DNA from: Pseudomonas arsenicoxydans
GTDB lineage: Bacteria > Pseudomonadota > Gammaproteobacteria > Pseudomonadales > Pseudomonadaceae
Length of the DNA: 64,000 nt
Direction of reading: 5' to 3'
NCBI RefSeq assembly: GCF_006438915.1
Contig: NZ_RCZE01000004.1
Span: 1 to 64,000, forward strand
Position 1 is the stretch's first letter. Each line of letters opens with the position of its first letter. This document shows positions 17,364 through 25,908 of the stretch, in pieces. The notes under the pieces are model-generated. The model worked only from the letters and a program-made list of their open reading frames with translations. It made no database searches and was not told the DNA's origin. The translations under genes and the position numbers were made by a program.

Positions 17364-19739
17364 GTGAATACGTCAAATATAAGAAAAACCAACAATAGGT
17401 ATTTTTTTTGCTTCGCAAGTTGGTTTGTCAGGATTTGGTTGCTGGCTGCAATGTTATTTGTTTTTGTTCCAGTATCTCCAACAATGCCTGCTAAAAGCCT
17501 TGATCCGTCATGGACTTTCGGAATGAATCAAGCAGTGTCCCAATCTCTCGGTATTGGGACAGATATAGTATTTACGTTTGGGCCATACTCATCTGTCTAT
17601 ACGCATGCATATCACCCAGCCACTGATCTAATGATGCTCAGTGGAGGTTTATATTTGGCATTGATTTGTTGGGCATGTTTGGTTTTTTTGGCAAAAAAAA
17701 ATAGCCTTTTTTTACTATTGTCTTTTTGTGTCGTGTTTTCGGGTTTGATGTATTCGCGTGATGCCTTGATGTTTTTCTTACCACTTCTTGTGGGGTTATC
17801 TGCGTTTAAGTTTTGCTCATTGCGCAGCCATCTATCCAATGATAGACGCTCGGTGAATTTTTTAGCCTTGGTATTTTTTTCGTCACTTGGTTTTTTACCT
17901 TTGATGAAGGGGAGCTTTTTAGTTTCGTGCGTAGCAGTATCTCTTTTATGCGCGGCTCTTTTTTTATTTAAAAAGCGCCGTACGCTAGCGCTGATTTGCC
18001 TAGTATCTCCTTTGTGCTCAATGTTTTTTTTCTGGCTGGTTTCTGGTCAGCCTATTGCTGGACTATCAAGTTATCTTATAAATATGGCCCCGATTGTTTC
18101 TGGTTATACAGAAGCGATGGCTTTAGATGGAAATACAGCCGAGGTATACGTATATATAGCAGCCTCACTAATGTTACTGCTCTTTGTTTTTATTAAATCG
18201 GAAAATTATATTCCATCCAAAATTTTTTTGGTGTGTATGTATTGTGTGTTTTTGTTCCTGTCATTTAAGGCTGGTTTCGTAAGGCACGATGGGCATGCCT
18301 TGGCGGCCGGCTTGTCGATATTGCTTGCGGGTCTATCGACTCTCTTCTTATTCAACAAACGCTCCTCTATTTTTTTTATCGCTCCTTCATTGATAGCTAG
18401 CTTTTATATTTGTAGTCATTATGTGCAGTCATCGCCTAACGTCGTAATAAATGATATATATTCGAATTTCTCGTCAGTATGGAGAGGGCTTGAAAGAAGG
18501 GTTGCGTTGGAAAATTGGCCGCGTAGTGCTTTTGATGATTCGGTGGAATCGTTGCGAACAGAAGCAAATTTTCCAATGCTAAAAGGAACGTCTGATATAT
18601 ATTCATTTAATCAGTCTTACTTGATAGCCTCAGGTAATAATTGGGCGCCACGCCCTGTTTTTCAGAGCTACTCTGCTTATAACTCAGTTCTTGCAGAGTT
18701 GAACAAGCAATATCTTGCCGGAAAAGATTCTCCAGCTAATATTATTTTTAGAGTTGAGCCAATAGATCTGAGGATGCCGTCAACCGAGGACGGAGCAAGC
18801 TGGCCTATATTGATGACGAATTACCGGCCTACGCACCTTAAAAATGACTTTTTGTTTTTGGAGAAAAATAAAAAAACCGAAGACGTTAGCGCATCATCAT
18901 TTAGCGTTATGAACGGCAAGTACAACTTTGGGGATACTGTTGAATTACCAGTTTCAGATCAGCCGCTATTTGCTAAAATTGAAATAACCCCAACAATCAT
19001 TGGGCGATTGGCGAGTATTTTATTCAAGCCAAGCCAACTGCAATTAACAGTTAAGCTGGGTAATGGTGAAAAGAAACAGTATCGTATCATTTCCGGCATG
19101 GCCAAGTCAGGCTTTATAGTTTCACCCCTAATAGAAGACACTCTTGATTTCAGTATGCTGTATGCGGATCCAGAGTTTTTAGACGAGAAGACTGTTAAAT
19201 CAATATCTATTTCCCCGAAAGAAGGCAGTAGTATGTTTTGGGAAAATGAATATGCGATATCATTAACCAAGATCAAACCGGAACTTTCTGGCGACATTTC
19301 TAAGATCTATGATCTTGACGATTTTGAAAGCTCCGTATCAGTAAATAATATTACTCAGTCAGAGCAGTGTAACGGTGGCATTGATATGATTAACAGTATC
19401 ATACCAATACCAGAGCATATTGATATAAAGAGATTTATACGCATTAATGGCTGGCTTCTTTCATATAATGGGAAAGGAATCCTTCCTGAAGAAACCTATG
19501 TTGTGTTTACTGATAGCGAACATAAACAAAAATTTCTTAAGGTTCGAGCAGTATCGCGCGAGGATATTGGGGTTGCCTATAAAAACCCTGAACTTAATAT
19601 GTCAGGGTATACTTCGATCGCTGATGTATCGTCCCTGCATGGCGAGTATGTTATAGGGCTGGCGATGAAAATTTCCGGCAAAATTGAGATATGCCCTCAG
19701 TTTAAAATTAAAGCGACTATCGGTAAGCCCCATCGATGA
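17364..19739 (+). CDS. Polytopic membrane protein, candidate GT-C glycosyltransferase, with C-terminal beta domain
   Basis: GTG 17364 follows GGAAG and gives 791 residues. One helix near the N-terminus precedes a periplasm-type loop (DPSWTFGMNQAV, FTFGPYSS). Some ten more hydrophobic segments reach to residue 350 or so, and a long soluble part follows to the end. The shape fits GT-C enzymes that use polyprenyl-phosphate sugars, but I recognise no named family. The last 120 residues (from CNGGIDM to CPQF) resemble the C-terminus of the 20063-21994 product. The gene is markedly AT-rich. Its stop overlaps the truncated epimerase by ATGA. Given the DprE-type genes upstream, an arabinofuranosyltransferase is a reasonable guess. 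Confidence 0.7.
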   Translation: MNTSNIRKTNNRYFFCFASWFVRIWLLAAMLFVFVPVSPTMPAKSLDPSWTFGMNQAVSQSLGIGTDIVFTFGPYSSVYTHAYHPATDLMMLSGGLYLALICWACLVFLAKKNSLFLLLSFCVVFSGLMYSRDALMFFLPLLVGLSAFKFCSLRSHLSNDRRSVNFLALVFFSSLGFLPLMKGSFLVSCVAVSLLCAALFLFKKRRTLALICLVSPLCSMFFFWLVSGQPIAGLSSYLINMAPIVSGYTEAMALDGNTAEVYVYIAASLMLLLFVFIKSENYIPSKIFLVCMYCVFLFLSFKAGFVRHDGHALAAGLSILLAGLSTLFLFNKRSSIFFIAPSLIASFYICSHYVQSSPNVVINDIYSNFSSVWRGLERRVALENWPRSAFDDSVESLRTEANFPMLKGTSDIYSFNQSYLIASGNNWAPRPVFQSYSAYNSVLAELNKQYLAGKDSPANIIFRVEPIDLRMPSTEDGASWPILMTNYRPTHLKNDFLFLEKNKKTEDVSASSFSVMNGKYNFGDTVELPVSDQPLFAKIEITPTIIGRLASILFKPSQLQLTVKLGNGEKKQYRIISGMAKSGFIVSPLIEDTLDFSMLYADPEFLDEKTVKSISISPKEGSSMFWENEYAISLTKIKPELSGDISKIYDLDDFESSVSVNNITQSEQCNGGIDMINSIIPIPEHIDIKRFIRINGWLLSYNGKGILPEETYVVFTDSEHKQKFLKVRAVSREDIGVAYKNPELNMSGYTSIADVSSLHGEYVIGLAMKISGKIEICPQFKIKATIGKPHR

Positions 19740-20005
19740 ATAATTCAATTATTTTACCTGGCGGAGCATGTTTGGTTGGCCAAAATCTAGTCGTTCGTCT
19801 CAAGACCAAGGGCGACACTAATATCGTCGTACTCGACAAGCATCTCCCAAACATGGCTGTACTTCGACAGGTAGAATCAGAAATTACTGTCGAGTATCCT
19901 GACCTGGCAGAGTCTGACGGCAGGCAAAGACACATGGCTGGAGGGGATGTCGTCGTCATGCTACAGGCGCAGATTGGTGGCAATGACTATGTATCGCGCT
20001 TCTGA
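19736..20005 (+). pseudogene. Truncated duplicate of the NAD-dependent epimerase
   Basis: ATG 19736 overlaps the preceding stop. The 89-residue product begins IILPGGACLVGQNLVVRL and includes [14 protein letters not shown]. It parallels the first 100 residues of the intact epimerase at 21991 ([32 protein letters not shown]). Similarity ends at 20005, and the catalytic YxxxK region is absent. About ten residues are also missing after EYPDLAE. The dinucleotide loop has Cys for Gly. It marks the end of an older copy of a GT-C plus epimerase module. Confidence 0.85.
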
Positions 20006-20062
20006 TCATTAGGAACGTGCCGCAATTCATATTCAAATTTTTGCACAGACTGGGGTAGACCC

Positions 20063-21994
20063 TTGAAGTTATTCAAGTTGGCAGATAATGAGCTGCTGAT
20101 CGAGCGCAGTATCAAATGCATTGCCGTATTGACGGTGCTTTATGCGACCTATCTGGCGTTTCGTTTTTCGGGGCAGCCATTGCTCGAATTGTTCGGCTTT
20201 CGCCAGACCCAAACAGCGCTGACCTCCTTCTGGTTCATCAAGGAGGGCGTTAAGTTCGCCTACGAAACACCTGTCTCCGGCGCCCCCTGGTCAATCCCGT
20301 TTGAATTCCCGTTCTATCAGGCGCTGGTGGCGCTGATCAGCAAGGTCACCAGCGTCGACCTGGACAAAGTCGGCAGGATCGTTTCTTTCGGGTTCTTGGT
20401 GCTGTGCCTGCTGCCGGCTCGCTCCATCTGCCATTCGTTGAAGCTAGCCCCGCGCACCTTCTACATTTTCGCCGGTCTGCTGTTCTCCAGCCCTCTTTAC
20501 CTGTTCTGGGGTCGCACCTTCATGATCGAGACAGTGGCGGTGTTCTTCGCCGTTGCCGCGATTAAGTATTTCCTCGATTTCCTGGCCACAGGTCGCCACC
20601 GGGATGCGATTTATTTCACCACTCTGATTTCGCTTTCGATCCTGCAAAAAGCCACCACAGGCCTGCCGGTGCTGGCGGTGATGGCACTGGTGTTCCTCGT
20701 ACACGAAATCCAGCGCAACGGGGACCTGTTCAAGGTCATCAGTGCACGCAACATCACCTTGGGCATTCTGCTGTTCGCGCTGCCCATCGTGTTCGGGGTT
20801 GCCTGGACCCACTACACTGACGTGCTCAAGAACCAGAATGAATTCGGCAGCGCCCTGACGTCCAGCGCGCTCTCGACATGGAACTGGGGTACTTTGCCTC
20901 AACGCTTTTCCAAGCTGTTGTATGGCGAGGTCATCTGGTCACGCATCGTCAAGGGCAACCTTTCAGGCGTCTTCGGCATCGCAATCATCTGTTGCGCCCT
21001 GTTGATGGCACGCGACACCAGAACTCGCCTGGTGGTGCTGACGAGTTGCGTCCTGGCACTGCTGCCCCTGTTCATTTTCACCAATCTTCACCTGATCCAT
21101 CCCTACTACCAGTCGGCCAGCGTCATTTTCATCATCTTTGCCCTGGCCGTGGCGCTGTCCCAAGGCCTCGCTCAGCCGCAGTCTCGCCTGTGGATATTGG
21201 GGCTGTTCGTAGCGTTGCTGGCCAATAACTACAGCACCTTCGCACAAGGGTATGGCGAAAAACTGCGGCAGAAGATTGACCTGAGCAACTCCAGAGACCT
21301 GCTGGTGGCTGACGCACTGAAGCACAACATGAAGGACGGCGAGGCGTTTACCCTGTACGGCAACGACTGGAGTTCGTCGATCGCCTACTACGCAAAACAC
21401 AAGTCATTCACCATTGCCAACTTCTTCAAGGATCTGGACAAGACCATCGAATCCCCCGAGACTTTCCTGGGTGGCGCGCCCCTCGGCGCGGTAGTCGCGT
21501 GCCCGCCGGTTGAGAAACCCAGCCTTGGCCAATTGGTTAACCAGCAACACAAAGACGGTCAGTGGAAGGTCGCCGAAGTATCAGGCTGCTACGTCAGCCT
21601 GCCACAGACAAACGTAGGCCTGGACCTACCGAAGGTTACAGCGCAATGCATTGGCAGCCTCGACTTCGCGAACCCGACCACGCAGAAGCTCGTAGGCGCC
21701 ATTGAAGCCAAGGGCTGGACCGTCGTGGATGTGGCCCGCAACCAGCTGCCGTCACAGGTCTACATCATCCTCACCGATGCCCACCAGAACGTGCGCTACT
21801 ATAATGCGACCCAGTACGCACGCCCTGATGTAAACGACTTCTTCAAAAAATCCGACCTTGGCAACGCCGGCTTCGGCCGCGTTATCGACACCCGCGACCT
21901 CAAGGGCAGCTATGCAGTTGGCGTGGCCCGCGTGGTAGGCAAGGAGCTGCAGTTGTGCCAATTTCACAAAGACATCCAGGTTGACCCGCAATGA
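20063..21994 (+). CDS. GT-C glycosyltransferase-like membrane protein (PMT/ArnT type) with C-terminal beta domain
   Basis: TTG 20063 is the only start that keeps the whole N-terminal helix; a weak GGGGT lies before it. The protein has 643 residues. The first periplasmic loop carries FGFRQTQTALTSFWF, as in a subgroup of PMT-like glycosyltransferases, where charged residues in this loop act in catalysis. About ten helices follow, then a soluble C-terminal domain. Its last 110 residues (CIGSLDF to CQFHKD) share a pattern with the 17364-19739 product: GW, YxxxTD, RxDV, GY/F, YxxGxA and CxQF. GC is much higher than in that gene. The stop overlaps the epimerase ATG. Confidence 0.75.
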   Translation: MKLFKLADNELLIERSIKCIAVLTVLYATYLAFRFSGQPLLELFGFRQTQTALTSFWFIKEGVKFAYETPVSGAPWSIPFEFPFYQALVALISKVTSVDLDKVGRIVSFGFLVLCLLPARSICHSLKLAPRTFYIFAGLLFSSPLYLFWGRTFMIETVAVFFAVAAIKYFLDFLATGRHRDAIYFTTLISLSILQKATTGLPVLAVMALVFLVHEIQRNGDLFKVISARNITLGILLFALPIVFGVAWTHYTDVLKNQNEFGSALTSSALSTWNWGTLPQRFSKLLYGEVIWSRIVKGNLSGVFGIAIICCALLMARDTRTRLVVLTSCVLALLPLFIFTNLHLIHPYYQSASVIFIIFALAVALSQGLAQPQSRLWILGLFVALLANNYSTFAQGYGEKLRQKIDLSNSRDLLVADALKHNMKDGEAFTLYGNDWSSSIAYYAKHKSFTIANFFKDLDKTIESPETFLGGAPLGAVVACPPVEKPSLGQLVNQQHKDGQWKVAEVSGCYVSLPQTNVGLDLPKVTAQCIGSLDFANPTTQKLVGAIEAKGWTVVDVARNQLPSQVYIILTDAHQNVRYYNATQYARPDVNDFFKKSDLGNAGFGRVIDTRDLKGSYAVGVARVVGKELQLCQFHKDIQVDPQ

Positions 21995-22941
21995 CCTCTA
22001 TTAATACAAATGAACGTATCATCCTGCCCGGCGGTGCCGGGCTGGTCGGGCAGAATCTGGTGGCGCGTCTCAAGGCCAAGGGCTACAGCAATATCGTGGT
22101 CATCGACAAGCACCGCGAAAACCTGGCGATCCTCAAGCGCGTGCAGCCTGATGTGACCACTATTTTTGGTGACCTGTCCGCGCCCGGCGAATGGCAACAG
22201 GCCTTCGCGGGTGCCAATGTGGTCGTCATGCTGCAGGCACAGATCGGTGGTATTGACTATCAGGAATTCGTCAAGAACAACGTTGATGCCACCCGCCTGA
22301 TTCTTGAACAGATCAAACTGCACAGCATCGACTATCTGGTGCACATCAGCTCTTCGGTGGTCGAATCGGTGGCCGACGACTTCTACACTAAAAGCAAAAT
22401 AGCCCAGGAAAAGATGGTGCTGGAAAGCGGCATCCCCTGCCCGGTGCTGCGCCCGACCCTCATGTTCGGCTGGTTTGACCGCAAGCACCTGGGCTGGCTG
22501 TCGCGCTTCATGAAGAAGGTTCCGGTCTTCCCGATTCCTGGTCATGGCCGCTACATGCGCCAGCCGTTGTATGTGGGCGATTTCTGCAATGTCATCATCA
22601 GCTGCATACAGAACCGTGTGCGCGACGGTGTCTATAACGTATCGGGGCACGAAAAAGTCGACTACATCGATATCATTCGTGAAATCAAGCGTGCCACCGG
22701 TGCCAAAGCCCTGATCGCGCGCATCCCCTACGGCCTTTTCTACAGCCTGATCTGGACGTGGAGCCTGTTCGACAAGAACCCTCCCTTCACCACCCAGCAA
22801 CTGGCGGCACTCAGCGCCAAGGACGAATTCGAGGTCAATGACTGGCCCGGCACCTTCGGCGTGACCTACACGCCGTTTGCCAAGGCGATAAACGAAACAT
22901 TCAACGACCCCACTTACGGCAAAGTGGTTCTGGAGTTTTGA
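21991..22941 (+). CDS. NAD-dependent epimerase/dehydratase (extended SDR)
   Basis: This 316-residue protein has the Rossmann loop [10 protein letters not shown] near residue 12, an [14 protein letters not shown] strand with the catalytic pair in YTKSK, and a PLYVGDF segment typical of extended SDRs. Its nucleotide-sugar or lipid-sugar substrate is not evident. It overlaps the GT-C gene by ATGA and is followed two bases later by the FAD enzyme. A truncated relative lies at 19736-20005. Because both copies sit directly behind a GT-C-type gene, the two functions are probably linked. Confidence 0.82.
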   Translation: MTSINTNERIILPGGAGLVGQNLVARLKAKGYSNIVVIDKHRENLAILKRVQPDVTTIFGDLSAPGEWQQAFAGANVVVMLQAQIGGIDYQEFVKNNVDATRLILEQIKLHSIDYLVHISSSVVESVADDFYTKSKIAQEKMVLESGIPCPVLRPTLMFGWFDRKHLGWLSRFMKKVPVFPIPGHGRYMRQPLYVGDFCNVIISCIQNRVRDGVYNVSGHEKVDYIDIIREIKRATGAKALIARIPYGLFYSLIWTWSLFDKNPPFTTQQLAALSAKDEFEVNDWPGTFGVTYTPFAKAINETFNDPTYGKVVLEF

Positions 22942-22943
22942 CG

Positions 22944-24230
22944 ATGGGACAAAGAGTCGCCGTGCTAGGCGCCGGCCCCATGGGCCTCGCAGTGGCCTAC
23001 CAGTTGGCCAGGGACGGGCATAAACCCGTGGTATTCGAGGCCGATGACCGTGTGGGTGGAATGACCGCTGCGTTCGATTTCTCGGGCACCACCATCGAGC
23101 GCTACTACCACTTCCACTGCATTTCTGACCATGCCTTCCTGAAGGTACTGGACGAGTTGGGCTTGGCGTCGAAAATGCGCTGGGTCGAAACCAAAATGGG
23201 CTATTGGTATCAGAACCGCTTGCAGCCTTGGGGCAACCCCATTGCTCTGCTCAAGTTCAAGGGCCTGAGCCTGACAGCCAAGTTCCGTTATGGCCTGCAC
23301 GCATTCCTGTCCACCAAGAGAAATGACTGGAAGCCCCTGGACAACGTCGAAGCCACGGGCTGGATCAAGCGCTGGGTCGGGGCCGAGGCTTGGGAAGTGC
23401 TATGGAAGCGCCTGTTCGACTACAAGTTCTACCATTACACCGATAACCTCTCGGCAGCCTGGATCTGGAGCCGCATTCGCCGCATAGGCCGCTCGCGCTA
23501 TAGCCTGTTCCGCGAAAAACTCGGCTACCTGGAGGGAGGTTCTGACACCCTGTTGCAGGCACTGAAGGCCGACATCGAAAAACACGGCGGCATCATTTGC
23601 CTGAAGTCACCGGTCAATCGCGTGATCATCGAACACGGCAAGGTTCAGGGTGTGGTCTGCGGGGGAGAAATCCAGCGCTTCGACAAGGTCATCAGCACCG
23701 TGCCGCTGCCCTACGTGCCCGCCCTGATGCCGGACCTGCCGCAGGACATTCTCGCGCGCTTTGCAGCCCTCAAGAACGTCGCGGTAGTCTGCGTGATCGC
23801 CAAGCTGCGCAAGCCTCTGACCGAGAACTTCTGGCTCAATACCAACGACCCCGAAATGGATATCCCGGGACTGGTCGAATACACCAACCTGCGCCCAATG
23901 AACGAACACATTGTCTATGTACCGTTCTACATGCCTGGTGAGCATCCTAAGTTTGCCGAACCGGACCAGGCATTCCTCGACAAGGTACAACGTTACCTGA
24001 AGAAGATTAATCCGGATCTACGCGACGAGGATTTCATTGAGCTACGTGCCAGTCGTTACCGCTATGCGCAACCTATCTGTGATCCTGGTTACTTGAACAG
24101 GCTTCCGCCTGTGTCCCTGCCAATCAAGGGGCTGTGGGTTGCTGATACGTCCTACTACTATCCTGAGGATCGAGGGATTTCTGAAAGTATCGATTTCGGC
24201 CGACAGATGGCACGGGATATAAATAAATGA
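22944..24230 (+). CDS. FAD/NAD(P)-binding oxidoreductase (amine-oxidase/UDP-galactopyranose-mutase-like fold)
   Basis: ATG 22944 has GGAG ten bases upstream and gives 428 residues. An in-frame TTG at 22938 overlaps the epimerase stop and is less likely. The N-terminus has [19 protein letters not shown] and then [13 protein letters not shown], the two-part FAD-binding signature. The C-terminus has [20 protein letters not shown], the second FAD contact. The middle is Trp/Tyr-rich ([15 protein letters not shown]). Relatives include protoporphyrinogen-oxidase-like and mutase-like enzymes in polysaccharide loci. The exact reaction is unknown. The stop overlaps gtrA by ATGA. Confidence 0.8.
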   Translation: MGQRVAVLGAGPMGLAVAYQLARDGHKPVVFEADDRVGGMTAAFDFSGTTIERYYHFHCISDHAFLKVLDELGLASKMRWVETKMGYWYQNRLQPWGNPIALLKFKGLSLTAKFRYGLHAFLSTKRNDWKPLDNVEATGWIKRWVGAEAWEVLWKRLFDYKFYHYTDNLSAAWIWSRIRRIGRSRYSLFREKLGYLEGGSDTLLQALKADIEKHGGIICLKSPVNRVIIEHGKVQGVVCGGEIQRFDKVISTVPLPYVPALMPDLPQDILARFAALKNVAVVCVIAKLRKPLTENFWLNTNDPEMDIPGLVEYTNLRPMNEHIVYVPFYMPGEHPKFAEPDQAFLDKVQRYLKKINPDLRDEDFIELRASRYRYAQPICDPGYLNRLPPVSLPIKGLWVADTSYYYPEDRGISESIDFGRQMARDINK

Positions 24231-24646
24231 TTCGGTTTTTCTTTACAAAACAGTTTATTGGATTTCTGGCCGTGGGTGGATTAGCCGCATTACTCCATTG
24301 GCTTTCAAGAATTGCGCTGAGTAATTGGCTACCATTCGCATGGGCGGTCGCGGGTGCATATTTTATTGGAATGCTAGTTGCCTTTACACTTAATAGCTTT
24401 TTTGTATTTCATAAATCAGATAAACCCAAGCACAAGCAGGCGCGTGATTTTGTCATTATAAATATTTCATTTTTTCCAGTTGTTTGGATTGCCTCAATTA
24501 AAATAAACGATCTATTGAAGCATCTCGGATTTTCGGTACACACGGAAACCATTGCACATGGAATCGCGGTAGCAATTCCAATGTTTGCAACTTTTCTGAT
24601 TTACAAATTATTTGCATTTAAGGATACAAATTATGGAAAGTCGTGA
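24227..24646 (+). CDS. GtrA family membrane protein (candidate flippase for a polyprenyl-P-sugar)
   Basis: This 139-residue protein has four hydrophobic segments and starts [20 protein letters not shown], the usual GtrA opening. GtrA proteins accompany GT-C transferases in O-antigen glucosylation and are thought to flip the lipid-linked monosaccharide. Here it follows a donor-synthesis pathway and two GT-C-type proteins, so it could flip the arabinosyl lipid (inference). The gene is AT-rich, unlike the gene before it. It overlaps the next gene by 14 bp. Confidence 0.85.
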   Translation: MIRFFFTKQFIGFLAVGGLAALLHWLSRIALSNWLPFAWAVAGAYFIGMLVAFTLNSFFVFHKSDKPKHKQARDFVIINISFFPVVWIASIKINDLLKHLGFSVHTETIAHGIAVAIPMFATFLIYKLFAFKDTNYGKS

Positions 24647-25298
24647 CCTATCGAGTCTTTATAAAATACGCTTTGCCGAGGAGGAACTGCCACGGAAGAA
24701 TGCTATTTGGAAGGTTATTTGTAATGACTTTATCCAGCAATTTATAAAACCGTCAGACACAGTGGTTGATGTAGCTTGTGGATACGGGGAATTCCTGAAT
24801 AACATAGCGGCAAAGAGAAAAATCGCTGTCGACTTAAATCCTGACGCAAAAATGTTCTTGGGATCAGATATTGAATTCCACCAGTGCATGGCAACGGATA
24901 TCGGATCTGTTATAAAAGAAGATGCTGATATTGTTTTTACTTCAAATTTCCTTGAGCACTTACCAAACAAAAATATACTTGACAAATTTTTAGATCAGGT
25001 CCTGCTAGCTCTTAAGCCAGGAGGTAAATACATAATTCTCGGCCCCAATCTTAGATATTTACCTGGCGAGTATTGGGACTTTTATGATCATCATTTAGGG
25101 CTAACACATTTGTCGCTAAGTGAAGCTTTGAAACTAAGAGGGTTTAATGTAGATGTTTGCATTGATCGTTTTCTTCCATATACAACCCAAGGGGCATTAC
25201 CCTCTCACCCATGGCTCGTTAAAATGTATTTAAAGGCACCTGCGGCATGGAAAATACTAGGCAAGCAGTTTTTTATAGTTGCTCATAAGCCGCTTTAA
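24633..25298 (+). CDS. SAM-dependent methyltransferase (class I)
   Basis: ATG 24633 follows AAGGATAC and gives 221 residues. A start at 24612 has no ribosome site. The SAM-binding motif is VVDVACGYGEFLNNIA with DLNPDAK as the acidic second strand. Later VFTSNFLEHLPN and KPGGKYIILGPN are typical post-motifs of Methyltransf_11-like enzymes. It is the last gene of the coupled plus-strand operon. Methylation of a sugar hydroxyl or of a lipid-linked sugar is plausible but not shown. Confidence 0.8.
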   Translation: MESRDLSSLYKIRFAEEELPRKNAIWKVICNDFIQQFIKPSDTVVDVACGYGEFLNNIAAKRKIAVDLNPDAKMFLGSDIEFHQCMATDIGSVIKEDADIVFTSNFLEHLPNKNILDKFLDQVLLALKPGGKYIILGPNLRYLPGEYWDFYDHHLGLTHLSLSEALKLRGFNVDVCIDRFLPYTTQGALPSHPWLVKMYLKAPAAWKILGKQFFIVAHKPL

Positions 25299-25321
25299 TA
25301 TTTTCTCTTACGGCGCCACTG

Positions 25322-25349
25322 TGTCGCATAATTCCTAACTTGTGCGACA
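25322..25349. repeat. 28-bp imperfect palindrome, copy 1
   Basis: TGTCGCATAAT, a 10-base spacer and TGCGACA make a 28-bp unit with 7-bp inverted arms. An aligned second copy lies at 25395-25422. GTAATGCCCC follows this copy by a few bases, and a similar TGTGCGAC...AATGCCCC string occurs at 25444-25462. The structure resembles a recombinase core site or element end. Confidence 0.5.
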
Positions 25350-25394
25350 ACTGTAATGCCCCGGATTTATTTGCGATGACCCATCACATGTAGC

Positions 25395-25422
25395 TGTCGC
25401 ATAATGGCATGATGCTGCGACC
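25395..25422. repeat. 28-bp imperfect palindrome, copy 2
   Basis: TGTCGCATAAT, ten bases and TGCGACC align without gaps to copy 1 at 25322-25349; the spacers differ. It lies in the non-coding stretch after the methyltransferase gene. Confidence 0.5.
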
Positions 25423-25908
25423 CTAGCCTGCCACGGCTAATCATGTGCGACGACAATGCCCCACACTAGTGCCCGGTAACAACTGAGGGGGAAGCTTGCT
25501 TCCCTCTTCAGTTGGCGTCTTTAGTCATAATCCAATTTTTCGTAACATTCAAAGTGCCTATCTGATCCCGGATGCTGTGCTCCCTATTCCCTCAGGAACC
25601 AGCTCGTCATGATGAGACACGACGCTAAAGTCGAACAGGTCTATTTGTATCCAAAACGAGTCAATTACGAACCTATCGATAGCCTAACCCTCCCCCTACT
25701 AAACTGGTCACCATGTTCACGCCCCCCTCTGCGCTTTTCGTGACCATCAACAAAAACGACAACCGCGTGTAAATTTTGTAATGCGGAGCGAGACGACTTC
25801 AACGGTAGTACAATTCCCCAGAGCTATTGGCCCGAGCTAGCCAAAACCAATAAATATGCCTATTATCGCGCTTTTATAGATTTAAACGACAAATACTCAG
25901 GGCATGAC
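25423..25908. other. Non-coding interval before the second acyltransferase
   Basis: No gene is visible. Besides the palindromes upstream it holds the start of an IS66 tnpB at 25609-25670, and a short hairpin near 25485-25515 (GAGGGGGAAGC...GCTTCCCTCTTC) that could terminate the operon ending at 25298. Confidence 0.4.
25609..25670 (+). pseudogene. tnpB: IS66-family TnpB, N-terminal fragment
   Basis: ATG ATG at 25609 is followed by RHDAKVEQVYLYPKRVNY. This matches the [20 protein letters not shown] beginning of IS66 TnpB. Similarity ends after about 20 codons. It is the part missing from the tnpB remnant at 298-554, but in a different place of the locus. Confidence 0.65.

Noticed and set aside
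25322..25462. CRISPR-like repeat array
   Set aside because: Only two aligned units with unequal flanks, no regular spacers and no cas genes.
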